The notes below the pieces were generated by a model. That model made no database searches and was not told the DNA's origin. It was given only the letters and a program-made list of their open reading frames with translations. Both the position numbers and the translations under genes were made by a program. From NCBI GenBank assembly GCA_021160865.1, contig JAGHBS010000100.1, positions 1-6,725 on the forward strand: a stretch of DNA of 6,725 nt, given 5' to 3'. This document shows positions 1 to 6,052 of the stretch, piece after piece (positions within the stretch are counted from its first letter, which is position 1; each line of letters begins with the position of its first letter). This DNA is from Planctomycetota bacterium. GTDB taxonomy: Bacteria; Planctomycetota; Phycisphaerae; SM23-33.

Positions 1-1
1 G

Positions 2-1321
2 AATCAGCTTGTTGCAGGAATTTCAGAGGATGATCCCCTCGCAGCAGCAGCGGCAGCAGATGCGATGGTAAAATTCATCGAAAATAGCAATCTTACAGAC
101 CTGCAACGAATGCAACTTAGTACAAAATTGGTACAACGATATCGTCAATGCGCTAACGAAGGGAAGAAATCGACGAGGTATCTCCGTGAGGCGCTTCTTG
201 GTGTGATGGGGGCTTTGAAAGACGAAAAACTCGCTGATGTAATAATTTCGTCTCTGAAAGACCCTGCCGCCACCGTTCGGCTTAGCGGAGTAAGGGCGAT
301 AAAGCAATTGGGCTCATCGAAGTATATCCCTGCAATAATACCGTTAGTTAAAGACCCCGACCGGGGTGTAAGGATGGTCGCCATTGCAACGATCGGGGCA
401 CTTGGTAGTAGCAATTATGTCGAAACAATTCTCGAAAGGACGGAAAAGTCCATCGAGCCCGATGCAGACGTTCGCAGCGAGGCCTGGCGGACAATTATGA
501 AACTACTCAAGAAGGATGGTATTGAAAAATTAAACAAGATTACACAAAAACTCGCACAGCGACCCGATGCACGCAGCCACCTTATCGACATCCTGAAACT
601 CTGGGTAGATAAAATCCCTGCTGACGAACCTAATCGCTGGATACCTGTTCGTCTGCAACTTGCTGACGCACTCTTATCTGCTGGCAGACCTGCTGAAGCC
701 GCCAGTGAACTGGCTAAGATTTACCCTGTTATGGCAAAAACTGCTGATAAACGCGCTGGAGAGGTCTGGATAAAATGGATAACCGCCATGTTGACCGCTG
801 ATGATCCTGCTGCAATAGTCCAAATCGCAAAGGCACCCGGAAAAGAACAGTTCAACCGTGCAATTGCTGCTATCAAAACCAGATTGAAGCAATTGGAAAA
901 GGCAAAGAACTTCGGGGCGATGGTCAAACTCGCTAAGGCAACACTTGTTAAACTTGATAAAAAACTTACCGATGACGAAAAAAAGGAATTTACGGAAATC
1001 CTAACCCGCGCGAAGACCAACCGCAAATTAATAATCGCGCAGAGAGTCAAATCGCTGCTACCAAAATTAACCAGCACCGATCAGCAAGTCCGACAATCCA
1101 CGCTTACGGAACTAAAGTCGATGGTCCCTGATGCAATCCCCTTTCTAGTGGAACATCTTCGAAAAACGATAACCTCAAAAAAACCAGACCCTGCTCTTGA
1201 GGAGGCAATTGTCAAAGCACTATCAACGCTTGCACCAAATCTAAAGGGATATGACAGAAAGGCAGCGCTGGCTGATAAAATAAAGATACTCCAAAAGTGG
1301 CTAAAGCAACTTGGCTCGTAG
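2..1321 (+). CDS. HEAT-repeat scaffold protein, 5'-truncated by window edge
   Basis: The frame is open from the first bases of the window with no stop, so the true start lies upstream; 439 residues are visible. The ATG at 65 is in frame but follows 21 coding-like residues, including an alanine run (visible residues 14-19), and has no clear Shine-Dalgarno. Helical HEAT-type repeats are seen at about residues 58-88, 92-118 and 122-148 (LxDPxxxVRxxAxxALGxL-like pattern: SSLKDPAATVR, PLVKDPDRGVR). A TPR-like helical pair occupies about 212-271, and further HEAT-like helices lie at 345-410. The C-terminus is lysine-rich (DRKAALADKIKILQKWLKQL). No signal peptide or catalytic motif is visible in this part, though the missing N-terminus could hold one. 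HEAT proteins serve as protein-protein scaffolds; the partner here is unknown. The stop is 12 bp before the ROK kinase start, so the two are probably cotranscribed. Confidence 0.85.
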   Translation, partial: NQLVAGISEDDPLAAAAAADAMVKFIENSNLTDLQRMQLSTKLVQRYRQCANEGKKSTRYLREALLGVMGALKDEKLADVIISSLKDPAATVRLSGVRAIKQLGSSKYIPAIIPLVKDPDRGVRMVAIATIGALGSSNYVETILERTEKSIEPDADVRSEAWRTIMKLLKKDGIEKLNKITQKLAQRPDARSHLIDILKLWVDKIPADEPNRWIPVRLQLADALLSAGRPAEAASELAKIYPVMAKTADKRAGEVWIKWITAMLTADDPAAIVQIAKAPGKEQFNRAIAAIKTRLKQLEKAKNFGAMVKLAKATLVKLDKKLTDDEKKEFTEILTRAKTNRKLIIAQRVKSLLPKLTSTDQQVRQSTLTELKSMVPDAIPFLVEHLRKTITSKKPDPALEEAIVKALSTLAPNLKGYDRKAALADKIKILQKWLKQLGS

Positions 1322-1326
1322 AAGGA
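1321..1326 (+). promoter_or_regulatory. Ribosome binding site deciding the ROK kinase start
   Basis: GAAGGA begins on the last base of the upstream TAG stop. It leaves a 7-base spacer to the ATG at 1334 but only one base to the ATG at 1328, which favours the later start. Termination of the HEAT gene on top of this site suggests translational coupling. Confidence 0.6.
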
Positions 1327-1333
1327 AATGACG

Positions 1334-2302
1334 ATGGCTAATTTGTTTCTGGGAATTGATCTGGGAGGAACGCTTATCAAGTTTGCCTTGCTCGATGATA
1401 CACTTACACCGATTGGGCATCTTGAACTCGACACGCCCGTCCAAAAAGGAGCTGATGAAGTAATTGACACGATGATCTGCGGTGCTCGAGAATTAATTCA
1501 TCAGCAGGGAGTTGCACTATCAAACCTATCAGGGATAGGCGTGGCTTCACCCGGTCCAATTGATTTTGAAACCGGTACGGTAATCGCAATGCCCAACATC
1601 CCGGGTTTTAACAATGTACCTCTCCGAAACCGAATAGCCGATGCCCTTGGCGTTGAAACGATACTTGAGAACGACGCCAATGCCGCTGCTATGGGCGAGG
1701 CTCTCTGCGGAGCAGGTAAAAACGCTGATATTCTTATCATGCTTACACTTGGCACAGGCGTGGGAAGTGGAATCATTATCAATGGCAAGATACTCCGAGG
1801 CTGCCATTCTGCTGGGGCAGAAACAGGCCATATGATCGTCGAGCCAAATGGGGAACCCTGCCCCTGCGGCCAGCGGGGATGCCTGGAACGATACTCATCA
1901 GCAGCCTCAGTGGCACAATACGCCCGACGACTAATTGAAAAGGAGGGGCGTCAAAGCACCTTATCAGAGATACTCCGGAAAAATGGCAACATTGATGCTG
2001 CCCAGATAAACCAGGCACAAATTGACGGCGACGAATTAGCAAAGGAGGTCTGGGATCGTGCAATGTACTTCCTGGCAATTGGATGTATAAATCTTGCACG
2101 TCTATTCGACCCAGAGGTTATCATCCTCGGCGGGGGGATGGCAAAGGCAGGAGAAAACCTCATTAATCCGCTTCGCCGACACTTCAACAAACTACATTGG
2201 ATACTGACCGAGCCGAAGACCTCGCTGGTCTTATCCGCACTGGGAAGTAAAGCCGGTGTAATTGGAGCAGCAGGTGTTGCCTGGAAAACATTTAGAAAAT
2301 AA
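1334..2302 (+). CDS. glcK: ROK-family sugar kinase, probable glucokinase
   Basis: A 322-residue cytoplasmic kinase, full length for the ROK family (about 300-330), predicted to phosphorylate glucose or a related hexose with ATP. Visible motifs: phosphate-1 loop GIDLGGT (residues 7-13, Asp9); catalytic ENDAN (112-116, base Asp114); glycine-rich LGTGVGSG (139-146); sugar-binding E163-x-G-H166; and the ROK zinc site His166 with C176-P-C178-G-x-x-G-C183-x-E185; then ILGGGMAKAG (264-273) near the adenosine site. An ATG at 1328 is also in frame, but GAAGGA (1321-1326) sits only one base before it. The same motif is 7 bases before the ATG at 1334, so I chose the latter. The ExGH motif favours glucokinase over the repressor branch, and there is no N-terminal helix-turn-helix. 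Related ROK kinases act on fructose, mannose or N-acetylhexosamines, so the exact substrate is inferred. It follows the HEAT gene in a likely operon. Confidence 0.92.
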   Translation: MANLFLGIDLGGTLIKFALLDDTLTPIGHLELDTPVQKGADEVIDTMICGARELIHQQGVALSNLSGIGVASPGPIDFETGTVIAMPNIPGFNNVPLRNRIADALGVETILENDANAAAMGEALCGAGKNADILIMLTLGTGVGSGIIINGKILRGCHSAGAETGHMIVEPNGEPCPCGQRGCLERYSSAASVAQYARRLIEKEGRQSTLSEILRKNGNIDAAQINQAQIDGDELAKEVWDRAMYFLAIGCINLARLFDPEVIILGGGMAKAGENLINPLRRHFNKLHWILTEPKTSLVLSALGSKAGVIGAAGVAWKTFRK

Positions 2303-2448
2303 AATTCATCTTTCCGATTACTTGATAATTACATCACCGCGAGACAGTAATTTTTTTAACTATTCAAGCATCTCCAATCGTAGTATTATCAATACGAATA
2401 GTATAAATCACATGAATCATTCATTCGATCATCTGGAAAGGATTTGCA
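2303..2448 (+). other. Intergenic spacer, probable promoter/leader of the PIN-TRAM gene
   Basis: An AT-rich 146-bp gap between the ROK kinase stop and the next start; no convincing ORF of its own. It holds a possible but poor sigma-70-like pair (TTGATA at 2322-2327; CAGTAA about 17 bp on) and a TATTAT at 2384-2389 without a good -35. A tiny palindrome (GTATT-ATC-AATAC, 2383-2395) covers the second one. No GC-rich hairpin with T run follows the ROK gene, so either read-through or a separate promoter is possible. The promoter call is inference. Confidence 0.3.
2438..2442 (+). promoter_or_regulatory. Ribosome binding site of the PIN-TRAM gene
   Basis: AAGGA with a 6-base spacer to the ATG at 2449, a near-optimal arrangement that fixes this start. 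Confidence 0.65.
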
Positions 2449-3510
2449 ATGGTATTACACATTATCCGCATAATATTTGTACTTGCAGTAGTTGGTATAT
2501 CAGCCAGTTATGCTCTTCGGCTCTCCAGCACACCTGCTCATGTGACCAGTAGAGAGATCTCTCTCGAAGTGACATTGGCGATAATTATACCGGCAATTAT
2601 AGCGGTTGGATTAATCCTGTTCGATATGTTATTCCGCAATAAGAGCCTGGGCAGCATTAGCGGATTATTCTTCGGAATAGTAGCAGGGGTATTTCTGGCA
2701 TATATCTTTGGTATTGTAGTCGATTTGATTGTTTCGGTGTTCTTCCCTGATAAAACGGCAACTGCAAACATGATTAAACTACTTATCGGAGCGTGTACTA
2801 TATATCTATGCGTTTCGTTCGTCCTACAGACGAAAGACAACTTCAGATTCATCATACCGTATGTTGAGTTTTCCAAGCAAACCAAAGGTGCTCATCCGCT
2901 TATCCTTGATACCTCGGTGATAATCGATGGCAGGATAGCCGACATTGCCGAAACGCAGATACTCGAAGGTCCACTAATCATACCACGATTTGTCTTGAAA
3001 GAGACCCAGGAAATTGCCGATTCGCCAAACCGTCTCAAACGAGCAAGGGGGAGACGTGGGCTCGATGTACTAAACCGACTGCGAGCAAACGATAAGATCG
3101 AAATCCGTTTAATCGATGCTAATATCCCTATGGTAGATAATCTAACTGAGGTTGATCAAAAACTCGTCGCTCTTGCCAAGCACATGGACGGAAAAATTGT
3201 CACCAACGATTACAACCTCAACAAGGTTGCAAGGCTGCGAGGTGTGGATGTTATCAATATAAACGACCTTGCAAATGCCCTAAAACCAGTGGTGCTTCCA
3301 GGAGAGACACTGACAGTAAAAATTATCAAACCAGGCGAAGAAGCTGGTCAGGGCGTCGGATACCTCGACGATGGAACAATGGTCGTCGTCGAACAAGCTC
3401 GAGACCATATCGGAGAGACTCTGAACATCGTCGTGACCTCCACGCTTCAAACCTCTGCTGGTAGAATGGTCTTCGGAAAAGTGCATGATGCAAATGAGCC
3501 TTCTATCTAA
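2449..3510 (+). CDS. yacL: YacL-type membrane protein with PIN and TRAM domains
   Basis: 353 residues, close to the usual length of the YacL family (about 350-370). Order of parts: four hydrophobic segments (about 3-23, 40-61, 69-98, 107-126) form a membrane anchor. A PIN domain (about 150-280) opens with LDTSVIIDGR and carries the acidic nuclease set Asp154, Glu185, Asp236 and Asp254 (VTNDYNLNKVA). A C-terminal TRAM domain (about 281-345, PGETLTVKIIKPG...GVGYLDDGTMVVVE) is an RNA-binding beta-barrel in its family. All four acidic residues expected for PIN metal binding are present, so it looks catalytically intact. The likely role is a membrane-tethered, RNA-acting endoribonuclease, but the family's substrate is not settled as far as I know. 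The start has a good AAGGA site. It is the last plus-strand gene before the convergent acpS, from which 94 bp separate it. Confidence 0.93.
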   Translation: MVLHIIRIIFVLAVVGISASYALRLSSTPAHVTSREISLEVTLAIIIPAIIAVGLILFDMLFRNKSLGSISGLFFGIVAGVFLAYIFGIVVDLIVSVFFPDKTATANMIKLLIGACTIYLCVSFVLQTKDNFRFIIPYVEFSKQTKGAHPLILDTSVIIDGRIADIAETQILEGPLIIPRFVLKETQEIADSPNRLKRARGRRGLDVLNRLRANDKIEIRLIDANIPMVDNLTEVDQKLVALAKHMDGKIVTNDYNLNKVARLRGVDVININDLANALKPVVLPGETLTVKIIKPGEEAGQGVGYLDDGTMVVVEQARDHIGETLNIVVTSTLQTSAGRMVFGKVHDANEPSI

Positions 3511-3524
3511 CGTCGCTCACCTAC

Positions 3525-3548
3525 AAAAACGTATAAGGAAACTTATAT
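3525..3548 (-). terminator. Possible weak intrinsic terminator downstream of acpS
   Basis: TATAAG-GAAA-CTTATA (3532-3547) is a perfect 6-bp inverted repeat with a 4-base loop, extendable by one G-T pair. Read on the minus strand it is followed by CG and five T (3525-3529), as expected for a terminator of the acpS transcript about 57 bases past its stop. On the plus strand there is no T run. The stem is AT-rich and weak, so confidence is modest. Confidence 0.35.
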
Positions 3549-3604
3549 CCATTCCCCAAACCATCAGGATTATCAGCAAATCTGTCATTTTCAGGTGTGT
3601 AATG

Positions 3605-4000
3605 TCAATCGGATCTCGATGCTATCGCTGATGCAATTGCATGGGTTGAAATATGGCTTATTGAAATGAGTATTTCCCCGAGATTCTCTGCTCGTGCAAT
3701 TTCGAGACACTTTCCAGTCAATATAATCCTGGGCTTGCCGGAAGGCTCATTCACAATTTCAATATCGGTCCACTGAATTCCATTTCGCCAACCTGTCCCC
3801 AGCACTTTTAAAACAGCCTCCTTAGCAGCGAATCGGCCGGCTAAATGCTCGATAAAGCGTCTGCGGCTTTTACAATAATCGATTTCTCTTGGCGTAAAGA
3901 CCTTCTTGAGGAATCGCATCCCATACCGTTCGACCATCTGACCAATACGATTGCAATCCACCATGTCTATACCGTGTCTAACGATTCCCATATGAATCAT
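3605..4000 (-). CDS. acpS: Holo-[acyl-carrier-protein] synthase
   Basis: 131 residues, typical AcpS length (about 120-130). It transfers 4'-phosphopantetheine from coenzyme A to the serine of apo acyl carrier protein, priming fatty acid synthesis in the cytoplasm. Family signatures are all in order: GIDMVDCNRI (residues 10-19, metal-binding Asp12), FTPREIDYC (35-43), LAGRFAAKEAVLKVLGTG (53-70, with Glu61 as the second metal ligand), WTDIEIVN...GKPRIILTG (77-96), and SISHISTHAIASAI (113-126, His116). A start at the Met in position 4 (3991) is possible, but the ATG at 4000 has an excellent ribosome binding site and is preferred. It follows the 87-residue ORF by 59 bp on the same strand and probably shares its transcript. 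It converges on the PIN-TRAM gene. Confidence 0.95.
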   Translation of the reverse strand: MIHMGIVRHGIDMVDCNRIGQMVERYGMRFLKKVFTPREIDYCKSRRRFIEHLAGRFAAKEAVLKVLGTGWRNGIQWTDIEIVNEPSGKPRIILTGKCLEIARAENLGEILISISHISTHAIASAIASRSD

Positions 4001-4005
4001 GTTAT

Positions 4006-4014
4006 ACCACCTTT
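4006..4014 (-). promoter_or_regulatory. Strong ribosome binding site of acpS
   Basis: On the minus strand AAAGGTGGT matches the full anti-Shine-Dalgarno complement AAAGGAGGT at 8 of 9 positions, about 6 bases before the ATG at 4000. It decides the longer of the two possible starts and implies efficient independent initiation. Confidence 0.7.
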
Positions 4015-4059
4015 CAATTTAGGTAAAGCACCATTGACGGACGAAGTTCTAACATGCCG

Positions 4060-4323
4060 TTATAATTGCCCTGTCTCAATCAATCTGCGAAGTTCGGGTA
4101 CAATGTACATTTGCTGCAGTTCATCTCGCCCCCTCAAAATCTCTGCAAGAAGGAGAATACGATCTATTAGCGGAGCAGAAAAGTCTAAAAAAATTACCTC
4201 CTTGTTGTGAATTTTCACCAATGCCCCTGCTCGTTGTGTCTCCGCCGATGGAGCAGCACGAATCTCAAACCCAAGTACTTCGGCTAAGTCCATCAGTGTA
4301 CGAAATTGCGCATCCATATCCAT
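4060..4323 (-). CDS. Small conserved-looking protein of unknown function, upstream of acpS
   Basis: 87 residues, not recognised. It begins MDMDAQFRTLMDLAEVLGFEIR, a helix followed by a strand. Then come AGALVKIHNKEVIFLDFSAPL, two hydrophobic strands that look like a beta-hairpin, and a long helix (IDRILLLAEILRGRDEL). It ends in a short segment (IVPELRRLIETGQL). This alpha-beta-beta-alpha layout, with a charged strand turn and amphipathic helices, looks like a real folded protein rather than an antisense shadow. No signal peptide, membrane segment, cysteine pair or catalytic motif is seen. Ribosome binding is weak (GGGCGGG about 8 bases before the ATG); a second ATG is two codons on. A TGA lies ten codons upstream in frame, with no other ATG, GTG or TTG between. 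It is first in a likely two-gene unit with acpS. I vaguely recall similar small hypothetical proteins in Bacteroidetes and Planctomycetes, but cannot name a family. Confidence 0.7.
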   Translation of the reverse strand: MDMDAQFRTLMDLAEVLGFEIRAAPSAETQRAGALVKIHNKEVIFLDFSAPLIDRILLLAEILRGRDELQQMYIVPELRRLIETGQL

Positions 4324-4458
4324 CGAAACGACCCGCCCGAAAAAGCCATATCAAGTTTCTCACGAGAATGTCCGATAATAATACATTGACAATAACTCAT
4401 GGCTGGTGCATCTCAATCTACTGCAATGTTAAAGGTAAAGCGAAGGAGAAACCCGCAA
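4324..4458. promoter_or_regulatory. Divergent spacer between the small-protein/acpS unit and the histidine kinase
   Basis: A 135-bp divergent region that should carry promoters for both sides. On the plus strand a perfect TTGACA stands at 4386-4391, but the hexamer 17 bp on is CATCTC, a poor -10. On the minus strand the overlapping TTGTCA (4392-4387) also lacks a good -10, while TATTAT occurs at 4375-4383 without a matching -35. The overlap of the two -35-like boxes is suggestive of mutually exclusive divergent promoters, but this is inference. Confidence 0.3.
4444..4448 (+). promoter_or_regulatory. Ribosome binding site deciding the histidine kinase start
   Basis: AGGAG with a 10-base spacer to the ATG at 4459. 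The two in-frame ATGs upstream (4399, 4426) have no Shine-Dalgarno, so the shorter protein is preferred. Confidence 0.5.
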
Positions 4459-5214
4459 ATGCGGAGTTCTCGCCTTGAGGATGAAGTCCGCTCATTACAA
4501 GCGCAATTAGCCAGAGCACAACGCCTTGCAACAGTCGGAGCAGTCACTGCAATGGTAGCCCACGAATTCAACAACATTCTCACGCCTGTGCTCAATTATG
4601 CACAAATGGCTCAACAAGGCGATGCGACAATGCGTGAAAAAGCCATTCGTCATGCTCTGGAAGGCTCCCAGCGGGCAACTGCTATCTGCCAGGCATTGCT
4701 CGATATCGCAAGGAATAATCACCAACCCATCCGAAAAGTCAATCTCACTACCCTTGTCGAGGAAACCCTCACTACAATGGGACGTGACCTAAAAAAAGAT
4801 GGCATTACGCTGATAACCAAAATCCCCGCTAAACTAACGTTGACACTTCATGCTGTAAAACTCAAGCAGGTGCTCTTGAACCTCATCCTCAACGCTCGTG
4901 ACGCTGTTTTAGAAAAAGGCGGAGAAAAGAAAATCTCAATCTCTGCAGTTCGCAATAACGACATTATCAGGATACGAGTAGCAGATACCGGGACAGGGAT
5001 TTCACCAGAAAACATGAAACAGATCTTTGAGCCATTCTTCACGACCAAGCAAGACAACGGTACCGGCCTCGGCTTGACGATTTCAAAGCAGATAGTTGAA
5101 TCAATGCAAGGCCGCCTGACCGTGCGAAGCCAGCAGGGGAAGGGAACAGTCTTCACCATCTCCTTACCCTTGCGGGCAGGGAGAAAAAAGAAATCATCGC
5201 GCCGTCAGGATTGA
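4459..5214 (+). CDS. Soluble sensor-less histidine kinase, NtrB-like transmitter
   Basis: 251 residues from the preferred start; 271 if the ATG at 4399 is used. The N-terminus is a short predicted coiled coil (LEDEVRSLQAQLARAQRLATVG, residues 6-27) running straight into the HisKA dimerisation helix with AHEFNN (34-39, phospho-acceptor His35). The ATPase domain is complete: N box NLILNARDA (141-149, Asn145), G1 box DTGTG (176-180), F box IFEPFFTTK (189-197), G2 box GTGLGL (201-206). The tail is basic (AGRKKKSSRRQD). No transmembrane segment, PAS, GAF or HAMP domain is present, so input must come from the coiled coil, a partner protein, or a separate sensor. The AHEFNN/FFTTK type belongs to the NtrB/HPK4-like group, whose partners are often NtrC-like regulators. 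No response regulator is in the window, so it is an orphan here. It converges on the minus-strand nitroreductase operon. Confidence 0.92.
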   Translation: MRSSRLEDEVRSLQAQLARAQRLATVGAVTAMVAHEFNNILTPVLNYAQMAQQGDATMREKAIRHALEGSQRATAICQALLDIARNNHQPIRKVNLTTLVEETLTTMGRDLKKDGITLITKIPAKLTLTLHAVKLKQVLLNLILNARDAVLEKGGEKKISISAVRNNDIIRIRVADTGTGISPENMKQIFEPFFTTKQDNGTGLGLTISKQIVESMQGRLTVRSQQGKGTVFTISLPLRAGRKKKSSRRQD

Positions 5215-5227
5215 TCTCCCGATAGAA

Positions 5228-5320
5228 TTACAATACTTTCCCTCCAGCAATCAAAATCCATCTTGAATCGAACAGATGGAACTTCAAAGACGATTTCACC
5301 CGTTGGGCAAACTCAGTCAT
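5228..5320 (-). CDS. Tentative 30-residue ORF overlapping the nitroreductase stop
   Basis: The ATG at 5320-5318 overlaps the nitroreductase stop in an ATGA arrangement and the frame runs 30 codons to TAA at 5228-5230. The product begins MTEFAQRVKSSLKF and ends RWILIAGGKVL: basic, with a short hydrophobic end. GGA in CGGAAAATT lies about 5 bases before the ATG. The overlap is the usual form of translational coupling, but a 30-codon frame can easily arise by chance, and I recognise no family. It fills most of the 102-bp convergent gap before the histidine kinase; apart from it I see no clear hairpin terminator there. Confidence 0.2.
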   Translation of the reverse strand: MTEFAQRVKSSLKFHLFDSRWILIAGGKVL

Positions 5321-6036
5321 AATTTTCCGATGGGCATTATATATAAAGGCTGCTCATTCTCGGACATGTTTAGAATTTTCTTTACTTTCTCATCCTCAAA
5401 CGCACCCACAACGACGGTTCCGAGTTTCAGAGATACCGCCTGGAGATAAATATTCTGAGCAGCATGACCGACTTCCATATGAACATACCTGATACCTCTT
5501 TTGCTGTATTTTCTGGTAACCCTTTCGTAAACTGCAGCAAATACTATATCAATGGCTGCATCCTTCACCCAACTTTGTTCAAGAGCAGCGATTGCTAACT
5601 CTCTCCTTGCATCACCGTCTTTAATTTTTAGAAGTTCGTGCTGCTTGGGGAGATATTTATAGATGCCTTTCGAAAGTCCTTTAACTTCTCCGACCACCAG
5701 ATACACCTCAAGCGGATAAAGGGCACCGGCAGAAGGAGCCGTCCTGAAACCGTTCGGATTTGTAATCCCCTGAGCCGACCAGAGAAGTTGCGATACTTCT
5801 GCAATTGTCAGCGGCTCGGCTTTATACTTCCTAACCGACCTTCTTTTGAGCAATGCTTGCTCGATTGAGACACCACTATTGTACCTCGGTGAGGGTAGTT
5901 TTATTTTTGAAGAATTGCTAACACTTTTTCCGTATTGTGTTTGCTCGTCAGACACAGATTTTGATACCGCAAAATATATCCCCACCAATGCCAATAGGGC
6001 AACGATTACCACAGAATATACCCGCTTCGTACCCAC
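5317..6036 (-). CDS. Membrane-anchored SagB-type nitroreductase (FMN oxidoreductase)
   Basis: 239 residues. A single N-terminal hydrophobic segment (about 7-24, YSVVIVALLALVGIYFAV, after KR) looks like a signal anchor, then a linker to about residue 55. The nitroreductase fold follows: FMN phosphate/ribityl motif RRSVRKY (65-71), PSAGALYPLEVYLVV (101-115), the dimer helix HMEVGHAAQNIYLQA (186-200), and GTVVVGAF (206-213), ending LYIMPIGKL. These match the SagB/ThcOx-type group of NAD(P)H- or peptide-oxidising flavoenzymes. The start is GTG at 6036: a TGA lies two codons upstream in frame, and GGA is 8 bases before the GTG. An out-of-frame ATG at 6043 is not used. The gene follows the cyclase-repeat gene by 16 bp on the same strand, so the two are almost certainly one operon. 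Substrate unknown; no YcaO or precursor peptide is visible, so a RiPP role is unsupported. Confidence 0.9.
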   Translation of the reverse strand: MGTKRVYSVVIVALLALVGIYFAVSKSVSDEQTQYGKSVSNSSKIKLPSPRYNSGVSIEQALLKRRSVRKYKAEPLTIAEVSQLLWSAQGITNPNGFRTAPSAGALYPLEVYLVVGEVKGLSKGIYKYLPKQHELLKIKDGDARRELAIAALEQSWVKDAAIDIVFAAVYERVTRKYSKRGIRYVHMEVGHAAQNIYLQAVSLKLGTVVVGAFEDEKVKKILNMSENEQPLYIMPIGKL

Positions 6037-6052
6037 TGTTCATATCCAATCT

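Noticed and set aside
1081..1470. 129-residue minus-strand frame opposite the HEAT and ROK genes
   Set aside because: Antisense shadow of two well-supported genes; Ser/Phe/Ile-rich product typical of such shadows.
2262..2552. 96-residue plus-strand frame across the ROK/PIN-TRAM spacer
   Set aside because: Overlaps both real genes in another frame; Asn/Ser/His-rich low-complexity product with no fold pattern and no ribosome binding site.
3845..4210. 121-residue plus-strand frame opposite acpS and the small protein
   Set aside because: Antisense to acpS, whose family motifs are unambiguous, and composition looks non-coding.
4399..4458. Longer histidine kinase start at 4399 (or 4426)
   Set aside because: No Shine-Dalgarno before either ATG, while AGGAG precedes the ATG at 4459; the extra residues are basic and have no domain character. 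Not fully excluded.
5185..5220. Terminator from the A/T run at the end of the histidine kinase gene
   Set aside because: The T run on the minus strand is present, but only 4-bp imperfect stems precede it, and it lies inside the kinase coding region.
5317..6036. Nitroreductase as part of a thiazole/oxazole peptide (RiPP) cluster
   Set aside because: No YcaO, E1-like or precursor peptide gene is visible, and the membrane anchor is atypical; only the oxidoreductase family resemblance supports it.
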